A stretch of DNA of 64,000 nt from Lactiplantibacillus songbeiensis (lineage in GTDB: Bacteria > Bacillota > Bacilli > Lactobacillales > Lactobacillaceae): NCBI RefSeq assembly GCF_005405125.1, contig NZ_BJDL01000019.1, positions 41,469 to 105,468 of the forward strand, written 5' to 3'. Numbering within the stretch: the stretch's first letter is position 1; every line of letters begins with the position of its first letter. Positions 17,930 through 26,670 of the stretch are shown piece after piece. A program made the position numbers and the translations under genes. The notes beneath the pieces are model-generated. The model did no database searches. It was not told where the DNA came from and saw only the letters and a program-made list of their open reading frames with translations.

Positions 17930-18806
17930 TGACCTGTGCCTTTCCAATCAGCGTGGTCAAGTAGTCGACGTAGAGACTACGATTACGCTCATTAAAGTTT
18001 TCAAAACTCTTAAAGGATTTCTCAATGGCTTGCTTTTCATAAGCCAAAATCGTGTCCTCCTTAGAAAGGGTCAAAATCTTGGCTTCGTTATCCTTCATGG
18101 TGGCATGGGCATTGTTAGCTTGTTCATCTTGTTCAGCAAGCTTAGTTAACTGATCAATGATTTGTTGACGTTCATCTTTAATCCGGCCAGAATCAAACAA
18201 TGAGTTCCGTTGGCCATTTTCTTTTAGTTGTTGCCGTAACTTATCTTTTTGTTGATCACGGTCGCCTTGAGCATCAATCAAGGCTTGTAATTGATCATTA
18301 GCTGCCGAAATCCGTTGAATGCCATCCGTATTGAACCGTTTATGGCTAGCCGCCAATTCAAATGTTTTTTGTAACTTATTGAATTCTTCTTGGCTGAACT
18401 CAAAGGCGACTTTTAAGGCATTGAGCTTACCAAACCGCCGACGATCCCACCAATTTCCAAAGTAAATCTGGAATTCGCCGAGCTGGGTCTCTTCATAATA
18501 AAAGAATGGGTATTCATGGGCCAAATAATCAATGAGCTTAGTACTTAAATAATGGCTGATTGCTGGATGCACATCCGTAATTAAATTGACCTGCGTATTG
18601 CGGGCGGGATTTGGTTCTTCATTTAATAAGGCTTGGTGATAATGGTCACCATCGATCAATTCGTAGATCAATCGATCATCACCAGCCGAAATTGCTTGGC
18701 GCAGCGTTGATAAATAGTCCAGTTTTTGCTGTAAGCTATCCGTTAGCTCGCGCGTAGGTTGATCTTGTTCGTTTTGTTCAAGATCAGGCTGACTTTGTTT
18801 TTCCAT
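17913..18806 (-). CDS. Coiled-coil protein, 297 residues, unknown
   Basis: Not recognised. The N-terminus is Gln/Glu/Asp rich (MEKQSQPDLEQNEQDQPTRE). A mixed domain at about 45-130 (HPAISHYLSTKLIDYLAHEY, FQIYFGNWWDRRRFG) is followed by about 150 residues of coiled coil (QQKDKLRQQLKENGQRN, DERQQIIDQLTKLAEQDEQ). There is no P-loop, so a label as an SbcC-like exonuclease would not be supported. The start follows AGGAGATTATC. It is the first gene of the cluster, downstream of the glnA terminator. Confidence 0.7.
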   Translation of the reverse strand: MEKQSQPDLEQNEQDQPTRELTDSLQQKLDYLSTLRQAISAGDDRLIYELIDGDHYHQALLNEEPNPARNTQVNLITDVHPAISHYLSTKLIDYLAHEYPFFYYEETQLGEFQIYFGNWWDRRRFGKLNALKVAFEFSQEEFNKLQKTFELAASHKRFNTDGIQRISAANDQLQALIDAQGDRDQQKDKLRQQLKENGQRNSLFDSGRIKDERQQIIDQLTKLAEQDEQANNAHATMKDNEAKILTLSKEDTILAYEKQAIEKSFKSFENFNERNRSLYVDYLTTLIGKAQVNADDE

Positions 18807-18963
18807 GATAATCTCCTTGCAATCAATTGATAATTGGCAAATTGCTGAATTGCGTTTCTAATACTCATGTTACCGAAAAACCAGCCAATAATAAAGGTTT
18901 GTGCTGGTAATTTTTCAATTTTATAACAAGTTACGTCGATTTCGATTGCCATTTAACCAATCC

Positions 18964-18997
18964 GAAAAAAAGAAGCCCCAACAGGACTTCTTTTTAA
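18964..18997 (-). terminator. Terminator after glnA
   Basis: Minus-strand AAAAAGAAGTCC pairs with GGGGCTTCTTTTT around TGTT, followed by T residues. It separates glnA from the unknown cluster. Confidence 0.85.
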
Positions 18998-19009
18998 TCA
19001 AGTATCAGT

Positions 19010-20356
19010 TTAATACAATTCCATGTATTGTTCGCGTTCCCATTCACTAACTTGTTGACGATATGACGCCCATTCTAAGCGTTTCGCTTCCAAGAAGCTT
19101 TGATAGATATGTGGTCCTAACGCCTTCTTCATGGTTGGGTCAGTCTGGAATTCCTTCAACGCATTGTGCAACGTTGATGGTAAGTCTTCAATTCCAGCCG
19201 CTTGCCGTTCGTCTTCGTTCATGACGTAGATGTTACGGTCAATACTCTTCGGTGGTTCGATGTTGTTCTTAACCCCATCCAGACCAGCTTCCAAAACGGC
19301 TGCAAAGGCTAAGTAAGGGTTAGCTGAGGCATCAACACTCCGTAATTCCAAACGGGTGGACAAGCCACGGGCACTTGGAATTCGAATCATTGGTGAGCGG
19401 TTAGACCCAGACCAAGCCACATAAACTGGGGCTTCGTAGCCAGGCACTAAACGTTTGTATGAGTTAACGGTTGGGTTGGTTACCGCCGTATAACTACGGG
19501 CATGCTTCATCAAGCCGCCTAAGAAATGATAGGCATCGGTTGATAATTGTAATTCATCTTGTTCGCTCTTGTCGTAGAACGCATTGCCTTGATCATGGAA
19601 CAAGGACATATTCACGTGCATCCCAGAGCCATTGACACCATTTAATGGTTTTGGCATGAAGGTTGCCCATAAATTGTACTTGCGCGCAATCGTCTTGACG
19701 ACTAATTTGAACGTTTGGATATGGTCAGCGGCAGTTAAAGCGTCCGCATACTTAAAGTCAATTTCATGTTGGCCAGGAGCAACTTCATGGTGACTGGCTT
19801 CGACATTAAAGCCTAAGCGTTCGAGTTCCAACGCGATATCACGCCGACAGTTTTCACCTAAGTCCATTGGGGCTAAATCAAAGTAGCTCCCTTTATCGTT
19901 AAGTTCGGTCGTTGGTTCGCCTTTATCATTCATCTTGAATAAGAAGAATTCAGGTTCAGTCCCGATATTAAAGGCCGTGTAGCCGGCATCACGCATGTCG
20001 CTTAAGACCCGGATCAAGTTGTTACGAGGATCGCCTTCGAATGGTTGGCGGTCGGACGTGTAAACTTCACAGATGATCCGAGCAATCTTCCCATGTTCAG
20101 TATTCCAAGGCATGATTAACCAAGTCGATAAGTCTGGATATAAATACATGTCACTTTCTTCGATGCGAACGAAACCGTCGATTGAAGAGCCATCAAACAT
20201 TAATTTATTATCTAATAACTTGTCCAGTTGAGAAACCGGTACTTCAACATTTTTGATGGTCCCAAATAAATCAGTGAACATTAAACGTAAAAAGTTAACG
20301 TTCTCTTCTTTAACAATCTTACGAATGTCGTCCTTTGTATATTGCTGTTTTGCCAT
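19010..20356 (-). CDS. glnA: Glutamine synthetase type I
   Basis: A 448-residue cytosolic enzyme making glutamine from glutamate, ammonia and ATP; dodecamer. Signatures are [29 protein letters not shown], the ATP region [18 protein letters not shown] and [26 protein letters not shown]. The length, and lack of the adenylylation-loop insertion, place it in the GSI-alpha group, controlled by feedback and GlnR rather than adenylylation. It lies 44 bp downstream of glnR, forming the usual glnRA operon. The C-terminal ELY end is normal. Confidence 0.98.
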   Translation of the reverse strand: MAKQQYTKDDIRKIVKEENVNFLRLMFTDLFGTIKNVEVPVSQLDKLLDNKLMFDGSSIDGFVRIEESDMYLYPDLSTWLIMPWNTEHGKIARIICEVYTSDRQPFEGDPRNNLIRVLSDMRDAGYTAFNIGTEPEFFLFKMNDKGEPTTELNDKGSYFDLAPMDLGENCRRDIALELERLGFNVEASHHEVAPGQHEIDFKYADALTAADHIQTFKLVVKTIARKYNLWATFMPKPLNGVNGSGMHVNMSLFHDQGNAFYDKSEQDELQLSTDAYHFLGGLMKHARSYTAVTNPTVNSYKRLVPGYEAPVYVAWSGSNRSPMIRIPSARGLSTRLELRSVDASANPYLAFAAVLEAGLDGVKNNIEPPKSIDRNIYVMNEDERQAAGIEDLPSTLHNALKEFQTDPTMKKALGPHIYQSFLEAKRLEWASYRQQVSEWEREQYMELY

Positions 20357-20400
20357 GCAAATCGCTCCTTAAATTGATTGACTATATGGATGCAGACGAA

Positions 20401-20781
20401 TTAATGAGTCGGAAATTCTGGACCATGTTTGGACTTAAAGCCCCCGATATTCAGAAACTCGTCATGTAGGATCTGGCGTACATCGTTGTCAGTCAGCGGC
20501 CGCGCTAAATCAGCGGCCTGTTGTTTGGCTTTTTGCTGTTGCTGAGCATAAATTTCTTTAATCCCAGCAATATTAATCCCAGCAGCTAAATAATCCTTGA
20601 TCTCTAACAAGCGATCAACATCGTTTAATGAGAACATCCGCCGATTACCGGCGTTGCGTTCCGGATGACTCAACCCTTGTTCTTCATAATAGCGAATCTG
20701 CCGGGCGGTCAAATTAGCCAACTTCATAACTGTACCAATTGGTAGGACAGCTAACGAACGACGCAATTCCTTTTCCTTCAT
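20401..20781 (-). CDS. glnR: MerR-family nitrogen regulator GlnR
   Basis: A 126-residue repressor of nitrogen genes. The MerR-type DNA-binding helix pair is VMKLANLTARQIRYYEEQGLSHPERNAGNRRMFS. The Gln-rich dimer helix follows (IYAQQQQKAKQQAADLARP), and the C-terminal tail ends IGGFKSKHGPEFPTH, the region that senses feedback-inhibited GlnA in Bacillus. The start is the ATG at 20781 after AGGAGGG. A perfect GlnR box lies just upstream of its promoter, so the operon is probably autoregulated. Confidence 0.96.
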   Translation of the reverse strand: MKEKELRRSLAVLPIGTVMKLANLTARQIRYYEEQGLSHPERNAGNRRMFSLNDVDRLLEIKDYLAAGINIAGIKEIYAQQQQKAKQQAADLARPLTDNDVRQILHDEFLNIGGFKSKHGPEFPTH

Positions 20782-20809
20782 GACGACCCTCCTCTTTAAT
20801 ACATGCTTA

Positions 20810-20862
20810 ATATTAGCAATGTCATACCAGAATGTCAATCATACATGTAAGAAAATATCACA
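20810..20862 (-). promoter_or_regulatory. glnRA promoter with GlnR operator
   Basis: On the minus strand TTGACA (20838-20833) and TAATAT (20815-20810) are 17 bp apart. Immediately upstream, 20862-20846 reads TGTGATATTTTCTTACA, an exact match to the GlnR/TnrA consensus TGTNAN7TNACA. Confidence 0.92.
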
Positions 20863-20891
20863 TCATTTATATCGGGTATACCAATTTATTT

Positions 20892-21815
20892 TTAGTTCAA
20901 CCAACTAGCTAACTGGGCTTGGATATCTTGTTGCTGGTCGGGGTGTTCCAATAAGTTGAACCAGTCCACACTCATCTTATTGCGAAACCAGGTCAGCTGG
21001 CGCTTCGCATAGTGACGCGAATCTTGCTTGATCAGTTCAACTGCGGCGGCCAAGTCCGTCTGACCTTCAAAATACGGAAATAGTTCATGGTAGCCGATGC
21101 CTTTGCCAGCTGGCAGTTCGCGCCCTCCTTGATCATAGAGCCATTTCGCCTCGTCAACTAGCCCTGCCGTCATCATCTGATCAACCCGCTGATTAATGCG
21201 GTCATAGACGAGCTGGCGATTGGCCGTCAGACAAAGCGTCAGCGCATCTAACGCGGTTGTTGGTGTATCGGCCTGAGCGGAGAATAGCTGGTCACTCGTG
21301 TGTTGATATTCTAACGCGCGCACAACGCGGACGGTATTCTGCGGTTCAATCGCCGCTGCCGCCGCTGGATCAATCGTTTGTAGCTGCTGCCACACAGCGT
21401 CCGAACCCTGCGCAGCCGCTAAATCAAATAATTGTTGCCGATACGCCATATCTGGCGCCGCCTTAGTTGGCCCAAATTGATAACCAGCTAACAATGACTG
21501 TAGGTAAAAGCCAGTTCCCCCAACAATAATCGGCAACTTGCCACGGGCTTGAATCTGATTAATCAGATCCGTGGCCCGTGTCACAAACTCTGCGACCGTA
21601 AAACGCTGATTAACGGCCTTAATATCAATTAAATAATGCGGAATGCCCACCCGTTCTGCTGGTAAGACCTTGGCCGTGCCAATATCGAGATGGCGGTAAA
21701 CTTGCATCGAATCCCCTGAGATGATCTCCCCATTAAATTGCCGCGCTAACGTTAATGAAAGCGCCGTTTTGCCAACGGCGGTGGGGCCGGCGATTAATAA
21801 CACTTTTTGATTCAT
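20892..21815 (-). CDS. miaA: tRNA dimethylallyltransferase MiaA
   Basis: A 307-residue enzyme adding a dimethylallyl group to N6 of A37 in tRNAs that read UNN codons. The P-loop GPTAVGKTALS is near residue 9. Also present are GEIISGDSMQVYRHLDIGTAK, the substrate loop PHYLIDI and PIIVGGTGFYLQSLL. The C-terminal tRNA-binding part includes KQDSRHYAKRQLTWFRNK. It follows a glycerophosphodiesterase gene by 2 bp and is upstream of glnR, an order also seen in Bacillus (miaA-hfq-glnRA), though hfq is absent here. Confidence 0.96.
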   Translation of the reverse strand: MNQKVLLIAGPTAVGKTALSLTLARQFNGEIISGDSMQVYRHLDIGTAKVLPAERVGIPHYLIDIKAVNQRFTVAEFVTRATDLINQIQARGKLPIIVGGTGFYLQSLLAGYQFGPTKAAPDMAYRQQLFDLAAAQGSDAVWQQLQTIDPAAAAAIEPQNTVRVVRALEYQHTSDQLFSAQADTPTTALDALTLCLTANRQLVYDRINQRVDQMMTAGLVDEAKWLYDQGGRELPAGKGIGYHELFPYFEGQTDLAAAVELIKQDSRHYAKRQLTWFRNKMSVDWFNLLEHPDQQQDIQAQLASWLN

Positions 21816-21817
21816 GA

Positions 21818-22552
21818 TTAACCTCCCTGCATCTTAAGCCGCAACCGATACGCCAAGCCGGGATAATCGGTAATTAAACCAGCAAAGTGATGCCGATAAC
21901 AAAACTTCATATCACGCTCAGTATTTACCGTCCAAGGCCGTAACTGTACCTTGGGCAACAACAGCCAGTGACGCCGCACCCAGCGAATATCTGGGTGGTA
22001 GCCGATAATCACTTGTTCAGCATGCAACCGTTTGGCCGTTTTGAATTTCGTCTGAAATAAGCTATCAAATTCGGCTTCAGGTTGTAAGGCATGCAAGCGT
22101 TCAATTGATTTGCCATAAAAGCTCGAATAGACCAATTTGAACGGGACATGATGATGATTAAAATAATCAGCGACCATGGCTTCAATCCCGTCATAATGAA
22201 TCTTATTCGTCTTTAATTCTAAATTAAAAATACCCGTGAACTTTTTATCAATCAGTAACTGCACGACCTCATCCAAAGTTGGCACCCGTGTTCCGGCATA
22301 ACTGGCATCAAACTTTATCCCGGCATCAAGCTGTTTAAGTTGTGCCAACGTCAAATCAACAATCCGGCCTTCACCGTCAGTCGTTCGATCAACGCGTTCG
22401 TCATGCATGATGATCAGATGACCGTCTTTTGATAAATGGACATCGGTTTCAATCCCATCGGCCCCATCCGCTAGCGCCGCCGCAAAGGATGGCAAGGTAT
22501 TCTCTGGTCGAGTTCCTTTGCTGCCGCGATGGGCAATAATCTGTGTTAACAT
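21818..22552 (-). CDS. Glycerophosphodiester phosphodiesterase
   Basis: A 244-residue GDPD TIM-barrel enzyme. Catalytic residues are in IAHRGSKGTRPENTLPSF (His-Arg), GADGIETDVHLSKDGHLIIMHDERVDRTTDG (Glu, Asp, His). It hydrolyses glycerophosphodiesters from phospholipid or teichoic-acid turnover to glycerol-3-phosphate. There is no signal peptide when started at ATG 22552, which has AGGTGG before it, so it is cytoplasmic (UgpQ-type). It is coupled to miaA with a 2-bp gap. Confidence 0.93.
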   Translation of the reverse strand: MLTQIIAHRGSKGTRPENTLPSFAAALADGADGIETDVHLSKDGHLIIMHDERVDRTTDGEGRIVDLTLAQLKQLDAGIKFDASYAGTRVPTLDEVVQLLIDKKFTGIFNLELKTNKIHYDGIEAMVADYFNHHHVPFKLVYSSFYGKSIERLHALQPEAEFDSLFQTKFKTAKRLHAEQVIIGYHPDIRWVRRHWLLLPKVQLRPWTVNTERDMKFCYRHHFAGLITDYPGLAYRLRLKMQGG

Positions 22553-22655
22553 GTGACCACCTCTACTTACCCCAAAATATTTCAAGCTTTTAATATTGAT
22601 ATCTAATCGCAAAACAATCATAATGAAACTAAGAACTTACTAGGAGGGTCTAACT

Positions 22656-22832
22656 ATGAAATCATTTACACGCGGTTTCTTATTCGGCGTTGTCGCAACT
22701 GCCGGCGCCGTTATCGGTTCCGTACTATCGTTCAAGAAGCAGGTCGTTGATCCAATTGAAGACCAAGAAAACAAATTCGAAGAAAACCGCAAACGCGCGT
22801 TACGCAAAAGTCGTAGTGCTCATAACGGTTAA
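22656..22832 (+). CDS. DUF3042-family small membrane-associated protein
   Basis: A 58-residue protein starting at ATG after AGGAGGG. The N-terminal helix MKSFTRGFLFGVVATAGAV is hydrophobic. It continues SFKKQVVDPIEDQENKFEENRKRALRKSRSAHNG, with the VxDPIE and ENRKxAxRKS pattern known from DUF3042 proteins of lactobacilli, which are always about this size. Function is unknown. It is transcribed divergently from the glycerophosphodiesterase-miaA genes and ends at a strong terminator. Confidence 0.85.
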   Translation: MKSFTRGFLFGVVATAGAVIGSVLSFKKQVVDPIEDQENKFEENRKRALRKSRSAHNG

Positions 22833-22835
22833 ACT

Positions 22836-22883
22836 AAAAAATGGTGGCATGAACAAGAGCATTGTTCTGGCCGCCATTTTTTT
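22836..22883 (+). terminator. Terminator shared by the DUF3042 and rhodanese genes
   Basis: AATGGTGGC...GCCGCCATT with an inner GAACAA/TTGTTC stem and a T7 tail on the plus strand. A run of A residues on the left lets it act for both convergent genes. Confidence 0.85.
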
Positions 22884-23295
22884 AATACTTCGCTTTTTTC
22901 GTCTTACCTTCCCACTTTGCATAGCCGGGCTTCAAGATATATAACTCTTTGTAGCCTTTTTTAGCTAACAAAACCACGGCCCGGGTACTCAAACTATGAG
23001 TCTGATCGTAAAGATAGATTGGCATATCTGCCCGTAATTCATTCATTCGCATTTTTAAAGACGTGAATGGAATATTCCGAGCACCTAAGATGTGACCCGC
23101 GTCAAAATCTTTCTTTTCACGCAAGTCAATCACTTGAGCCTTACGCATCCCTGCTTGGAACTCATCTTCTTCTAACATCTGCGACACTTGCCGCCGCCGA
23201 ATATAATTGTATAATGACCAAATAAAATAAGCCGCAATTAAGACCAGCAAAACGATGTTGACATAAGTCAAACCACTAATCGCACCTAAAACCAC
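22882..23295 (-). CDS. Membrane-anchored rhodanese-like protein lacking the active Cys
   Basis: A 137-residue protein. One N-terminal membrane helix (YVNIVLLVLIAAYFIWSLY) is followed by basic RRRQ, then a rhodanese domain (QVIDLREKKDFDAGHILGARNIPF). The loop that should carry the sulfur-accepting Cys reads IYLYDQTHSLSTRA; no Cys is present there. It therefore looks catalytically inactive as a sulfurtransferase and may be a binding domain. Relatives are YqhL-type proteins near glucokinase and rhomboid genes in Firmicutes, consistent with this neighbourhood. Confidence 0.85.
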   Translation of the reverse strand: MVLGAISGLTYVNIVLLVLIAAYFIWSLYNYIRRRQVSQMLEEDEFQAGMRKAQVIDLREKKDFDAGHILGARNIPFTSLKMRMNELRADMPIYLYDQTHSLSTRAVVLLAKKGYKELYILKPGYAKWEGKTKKAKY

Positions 23296-23421
23296 AGTAT
23301 CCCTCCTAATTTCTACTTCTATATTTTACACATATCTTGCAGCCCTGTAAACCGCGGTTTGTAAACCCTGACATTAATTACGCTTGAACAATTCAAGACA
23401 GTGGATAAACTTGCTGATAGT

Positions 23422-23568
23422 GCCGCTCCGGTTGGTCTGGATTGATGCTGGAACGTGGTGGCCACGTTTGTGAGCCACAGTACGGTCTCACAAGCCGGGC
23501 TTTCACTAGACCGGGAAACCCACCCGATCAAGTGAAATTTCACCACTGAGCATCATCCAGCCCGCCCT
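23422..23568 (-). repeat. Family A structured intergenic element, copy 1
   Basis: Core oriented on the minus strand. Outer stem: CTGGATTGATGCT (23437-23449) with AGCATCATCCAG (23549-23560). Inner arm: TGTGAG...CTCACA; second arm: TTTCACT...AGTGAAA. GTGGTG/CACCAC lies inside the outer stem. It occupies an 800-bp gene-free gap. Compare copies at 32010, 38893, 43821, 48360 and 56319. Confidence 0.8.
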
Positions 23569-23839
23569 GCGCTAAAGTGATGGCTGATTATTTTGTTGGT
23601 TACGATCAAAACCTGTTTTCTAAATAATTAGATAATTCGTGAAACATGTTCATATTGTTAAACTCATTGAGTCCATCAATCAACTTAGACTTTTTGATAA
23701 CGAGGTAACTTCTTAACTCCACTTTTAAACTGCAAGTCAGGCCTATTGTAAGAGTACTAACTCCCGAAACCTAAGTAACAAGTGTTAGAAATCATTTCAA
23801 GCATCATATCTATTTTCAATCACCATCAACAGTCGGAGT

Positions 23840-23990
23840 GACCAGGTCATTCGCCGTGTCGAGCCACTTAGATCGACGGGCTTTCCAACCTTAGTGGCTG
23901 GGCCGACTTTTGAGACGTGGGTTGCGGCTCAAAAGCGCCCTGCAGACCGCTCTATGGCTGCAGGTCTGCCCCACCGCGAATACCCTGGTC
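23840..23990 (+). repeat. Family B structured intergenic element, copy 1
   Basis: Outer stem GACCAGGTCATTCGC (23840-23854) with GCGAATACCCTGGTC (23976-23990), two mismatches. Inside are CCGTGTCGAG, a Lys-arm-like hairpin, a TTTTGAGACG...CGGCTCAAAA hairpin and a CTGCAGACCG...CTATGGCTGCAG hairpin. About 75% similar to copy 2 at 32321. The remainder of the 23.3-24.1 kb gap shows nothing gene-like. Confidence 0.8.
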
Positions 23991-24052
23991 AACGCAGACG
24001 AGCAACTTTAGCAAGACCGTTTTTAGTCCCTTAACCTTTAATCCTAAACACG

Positions 24053-24084
24053 AAAAAAGCCTGAAGAACTCAATCTCCAGACTT
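24053..24084 (-). terminator. Terminator after glucokinase
   Basis: Minus-strand AGTCTGGAG...CTTCAGGCT stem followed by T6, 15 bp past the stop codon. Confidence 0.7.
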
Positions 24085-24098
24085 AATCAATATTTGTT

Positions 24099-25061
24099 TT
24101 AAATAAACCGTTGCGCTAATGAAGCCGCACCGATAACCCCAGCATCGTTACCTAACACAGCTAACTTCAATTCAGTCGTGTTACGAACGGTTGGGAATGT
24201 GTTTTGTTTGAAGTAATGGTCGACTTGACGTAATAAGAAGTCGCCGGCTGCGGAAACCCCGCCACCGATAATGATAGATGATGGGTTCATCGTGTTACCA
24301 ACGTTGGCTAAAGCTAAGCCTAAGTAGAAGCTAACCCGGTCAACGACACTTTGTGCTAAGATGTCGCCTTCTTTAGCTAAGTCAAAAGTAATCTTAGAAC
24401 TGATTTCTTCACCGTTATCTAAGAGTTGCTTTAATTTTGAGACGCCAGAGAATTCTTCAGCCATATCACGAGCCACATGGACCACCCCGGTTGCGGATGC
24501 ATATTGTTCCAAACAACCGCGCTTGCCACAAGTACACATATAGCCATCTGGCTTAACGGTCACATGACCAATTTCACCAGCTGCGCCAGCTGCCCCGTGT
24601 AATAAGTGACCGCCAGCGATGACACCGCCACCGACACCAGTCCCAAGAGTTACAAAGACCACATCGTTACCATTTTCGCCAGCACCCTTCCAGCGTTCGC
24701 CTAAAGCAGCGACGTTGGCATCGTTATCCAAAGTAAATTGAATCCCGGTGCCAGCTTCAATCTGCTTTTTAACGGGTTGTAAGGTCTTCCAGTTCAAGTT
24801 GTAAGCGCCGATAACGGTCCCAGCGTCTAAATCAACTGTCCCAGGAGTCCCCATCCCAATACCGACAAAGTCTGACTTATTCATCTTGTATAAGTCGATG
24901 TGATGGTTAATAGAGTCGATGATGTTTGGCACGATATGTGCGCCTTCATCTAAAATCGTTGTTTCGATGCTCCATTTTTGTTGAATGTCACCATTTTCAG
25001 TTAAAATAGCGAATTTAGTGGTCGTCCCACCAAGGTCGACCCCGATTAATTTGCGATCCAT
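24099..25061 (-). CDS. glcK: ROK-family glucokinase
   Basis: A 320-residue enzyme phosphorylating glucose to glucose-6-phosphate with ATP. The phosphate loop is IGVDLGGTTTKFAIL. The ROK signature and zinc motif read GEIGHVTVKPDGYMCTCGKRGCLEQYAS, with Cys residues conserved. The start is ATG 25061 after GGAGGG; an ATG 18 bp upstream overlaps that site. It follows YqgQ and the rhomboid gene, the same order as yqgP-yqgQ-glcK in B. subtilis, which supports the assignment over a ROK repressor. No N-terminal HTH is present. Confidence 0.95.
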   Translation of the reverse strand: MDRKLIGVDLGGTTTKFAILTENGDIQQKWSIETTILDEGAHIVPNIIDSINHHIDLYKMNKSDFVGIGMGTPGTVDLDAGTVIGAYNLNWKTLQPVKKQIEAGTGIQFTLDNDANVAALGERWKGAGENGNDVVFVTLGTGVGGGVIAGGHLLHGAAGAAGEIGHVTVKPDGYMCTCGKRGCLEQYASATGVVHVARDMAEEFSGVSKLKQLLDNGEEISSKITFDLAKEGDILAQSVVDRVSFYLGLALANVGNTMNPSSIIIGGGVSAAGDFLLRQVDHYFKQNTFPTVRNTTELKLAVLGNDAGVIGAASLAQRFI

Positions 25062-25148
25062 GTTACAAAATCCCTCCATCTAAGTGATGCGACTGAATCA
25101 ACCAGTCGTGTTGGTTATTGCCGAATATCAACTTACTCAAAGCCCTAG

Positions 25149-25376
25149 TTAACGGTGCTCATCACCGTCAGCTGATTGCTCACGTGCTGCTTCTATCCGG
25201 TGCTCATGATTCAAGACGACTTTTACGCGAGCGTACAACTTGGCGTCAATGACCCCAGCTTGATACAAATGATCAATCTCGATGGCCATTAACTCAATAT
25301 CCCAAATCCGCTTGCCCACGTAGACATAAACACCGAATTTCTTCAGTAATTGTTGGACATCGTAAAGTGTCTTCAT
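25149..25376 (-). CDS. YqgQ-family (DUF910) protein
   Basis: A 75-residue protein of the YqgQ family, whose three-helix structure binds single-stranded nucleic acid in vitro in Bacillus. The fold signature is TLYDVQQLLKKFGVYVYVGKRIWDIELMAIEIDHLYQAGVI. The second ATG is preferred because GAGG lies eight bases before it. It lies between the rhomboid protease and glucokinase. Function is not established. Confidence 0.9.
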   Translation of the reverse strand: MKTLYDVQQLLKKFGVYVYVGKRIWDIELMAIEIDHLYQAGVIDAKLYARVKVVLNHEHRIEAAREQSADGDEHR

Positions 25377-25403
25377 GTGCATATCCTCGATTAATTATAC
25401 AGT

Positions 25404-26081
25404 TTATTGCCAGTTTGTAAAACCTAATTTTACTAGTGCAATCCATGCGATCACTAAGGTAATTCCCGCTAGAATTCGTTTCATCCGTGGAATCTGACCA
25501 ATCCGTGGCACACCGACAACATAGGCCAATAAGAAACCGCCAGCTAATCCGCCGACATGGCCCCAAATATCGATCCCCGTTGAGAAAATATCAAAGACCA
25601 AATTCATAACTGTCAGGAGTAGGAATTGCCGCGTTAACTGGCGAATCACTGGATTCTCCCAGAAGGACTCCCCGACCATTAAGAACGCCCCAAACAGGGC
25701 AAAAATGGCGGTACTAGCACCAACTGATTGGTTCGGTGACAATGCAAAGCTCATCACGTTCCCGCTCACGCCACCAAGCAGATACAGTAACAGCATCCGC
25801 CAATGGCCAAATAACGCTTCAATCTGCATCCCCATAAAGTAAATCACCACGCCATTGACTGCAATATGCATCAAGCCCATATGTAAGAAAATCGGCGTGA
25901 ACAGGCGCCACCATTGACCAGCAATAATCGCCTGATCATTTTTGGCGCCCAACATATATAGGACGTAAGAAACCGTACTACCGCCTAATAGCCATTCGAC
26001 TAAAAAGACAGCAATGGTTAAGCCTAATAAGATATGGGTCACCGCTGGCTGAGTTTGCCACCATCGTTTAATCTCTGTCAT
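25404..26081 (-). CDS. Rhomboid-family intramembrane serine protease
   Basis: A 225-residue protein with six predicted membrane helices. The catalytic Ser is in VGASTAIFALFGAF and the catalytic His in DIWGHVGGLAGGF. The conserved HMGLMHIAVN sits in helix 2. It cleaves membrane proteins within or near the bilayer; the Bacillus relative YqgP/GluP also links to magnesium transporter turnover, but the present protein lacks the long N-terminal domain of GluP. The start at 26081 follows AGAGG and overlaps the 5-FCL stop. Confidence 0.92.
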   Translation of the reverse strand: MTEIKRWWQTQPAVTHILLGLTIAVFLVEWLLGGSTVSYVLYMLGAKNDQAIIAGQWWRLFTPIFLHMGLMHIAVNGVVIYFMGMQIEALFGHWRMLLLYLLGGVSGNVMSFALSPNQSVGASTAIFALFGAFLMVGESFWENPVIRQLTRQFLLLTVMNLVFDIFSTGIDIWGHVGGLAGGFLLAYVVGVPRIGQIPRMKRILAGITLVIAWIALVKLGFTNWQ

Positions 26082-26634
26082 TAACACCATCCTCTGCTAC
26101 TAATAAGTCATCTAATAAAATATCATACGCATCGACTGGCCACTCGGCATGCGCAAATGCCATCTCACGGTAAGCCAATGTTAGTTTAGTACCCGGATAA
26201 TCTGCCAGGTAGCGGTCATAGTACCCGCCACCAAACCCGATCCGAGCATGATCCGACCGACTATACCCTAATCCTGGTACTAAAATCAGGTCAATCGCGG
26301 TCTTAGGCACGGCGTCACCCGTGGTCGGTTCTAAAATGCCAAACTTAGTCCGCGCTAACTGACTGGTCGCCGTATACGGGATAAAGGCCATCTGTCGCTG
26401 TGGCAAGGTCTTGGGAATCACGACTTGCTTACCAGCTTGCCAGGCCGCTTCAATCAATGGCTGCGTCGCCACCTCAATGGCGCTACTGATCGTGATTGCG
26501 ACCGTTTGTGCTTGTTGCCAAGCAGTCGTTGCAAACAATTGTCGTTGCAAAGAGGCGTTTTGCTGGTCACGATCAGCGTCAGTAAGCTGACTTAATCGTT
26601 GAATCTGTTGTTGTCGAAAGGCTTTCTTCTCCAT
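26068..26634 (-). CDS. 5-formyltetrahydrofolate cyclo-ligase
   Basis: A 188-residue enzyme converting 5-formyl-THF to methenyl-THF with ATP. Motifs visible are KKAFRQQQIQRL at the start, the substrate region VVIPKTLPQRQMAFIPY, FGILEPTTG and LILVPGLGYSRSDHARIGFGGGYYDRYL. The gene overlaps the rhomboid start by 14 bp and starts an operon running 5-FCL, rhomboid, YqgQ, glcK. A multi-hairpin leader ending in T7 lies upstream and may control it. Confidence 0.95.
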   Translation of the reverse strand: MEKKAFRQQQIQRLSQLTDADRDQQNASLQRQLFATTAWQQAQTVAITISSAIEVATQPLIEAAWQAGKQVVIPKTLPQRQMAFIPYTATSQLARTKFGILEPTTGDAVPKTAIDLILVPGLGYSRSDHARIGFGGGYYDRYLADYPGTKLTLAYREMAFAHAEWPVDAYDILLDDLLVAEDGVNDRD

Positions 26635-26670
26635 CTGCCAAGTCCCCCAATGTTATTTAGGTTAAAACTA

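Noticed and set aside
17913..18806. Coiled-coil gene as an SbcC exonuclease subunit
   Set aside because: No Walker A or B motif and too short; only the coiled coil is similar.
18743..18952. A 69-residue minus-strand ORF upstream of the coiled-coil gene (MAIEIDVTCYKIEKLPAQ)
   Set aside because: No ribosome site before its ATG, it begins just past the glnA terminator, and its end overlaps the coiled-coil gene out of frame. It looks like leader DNA, though a real short gene cannot be fully excluded.
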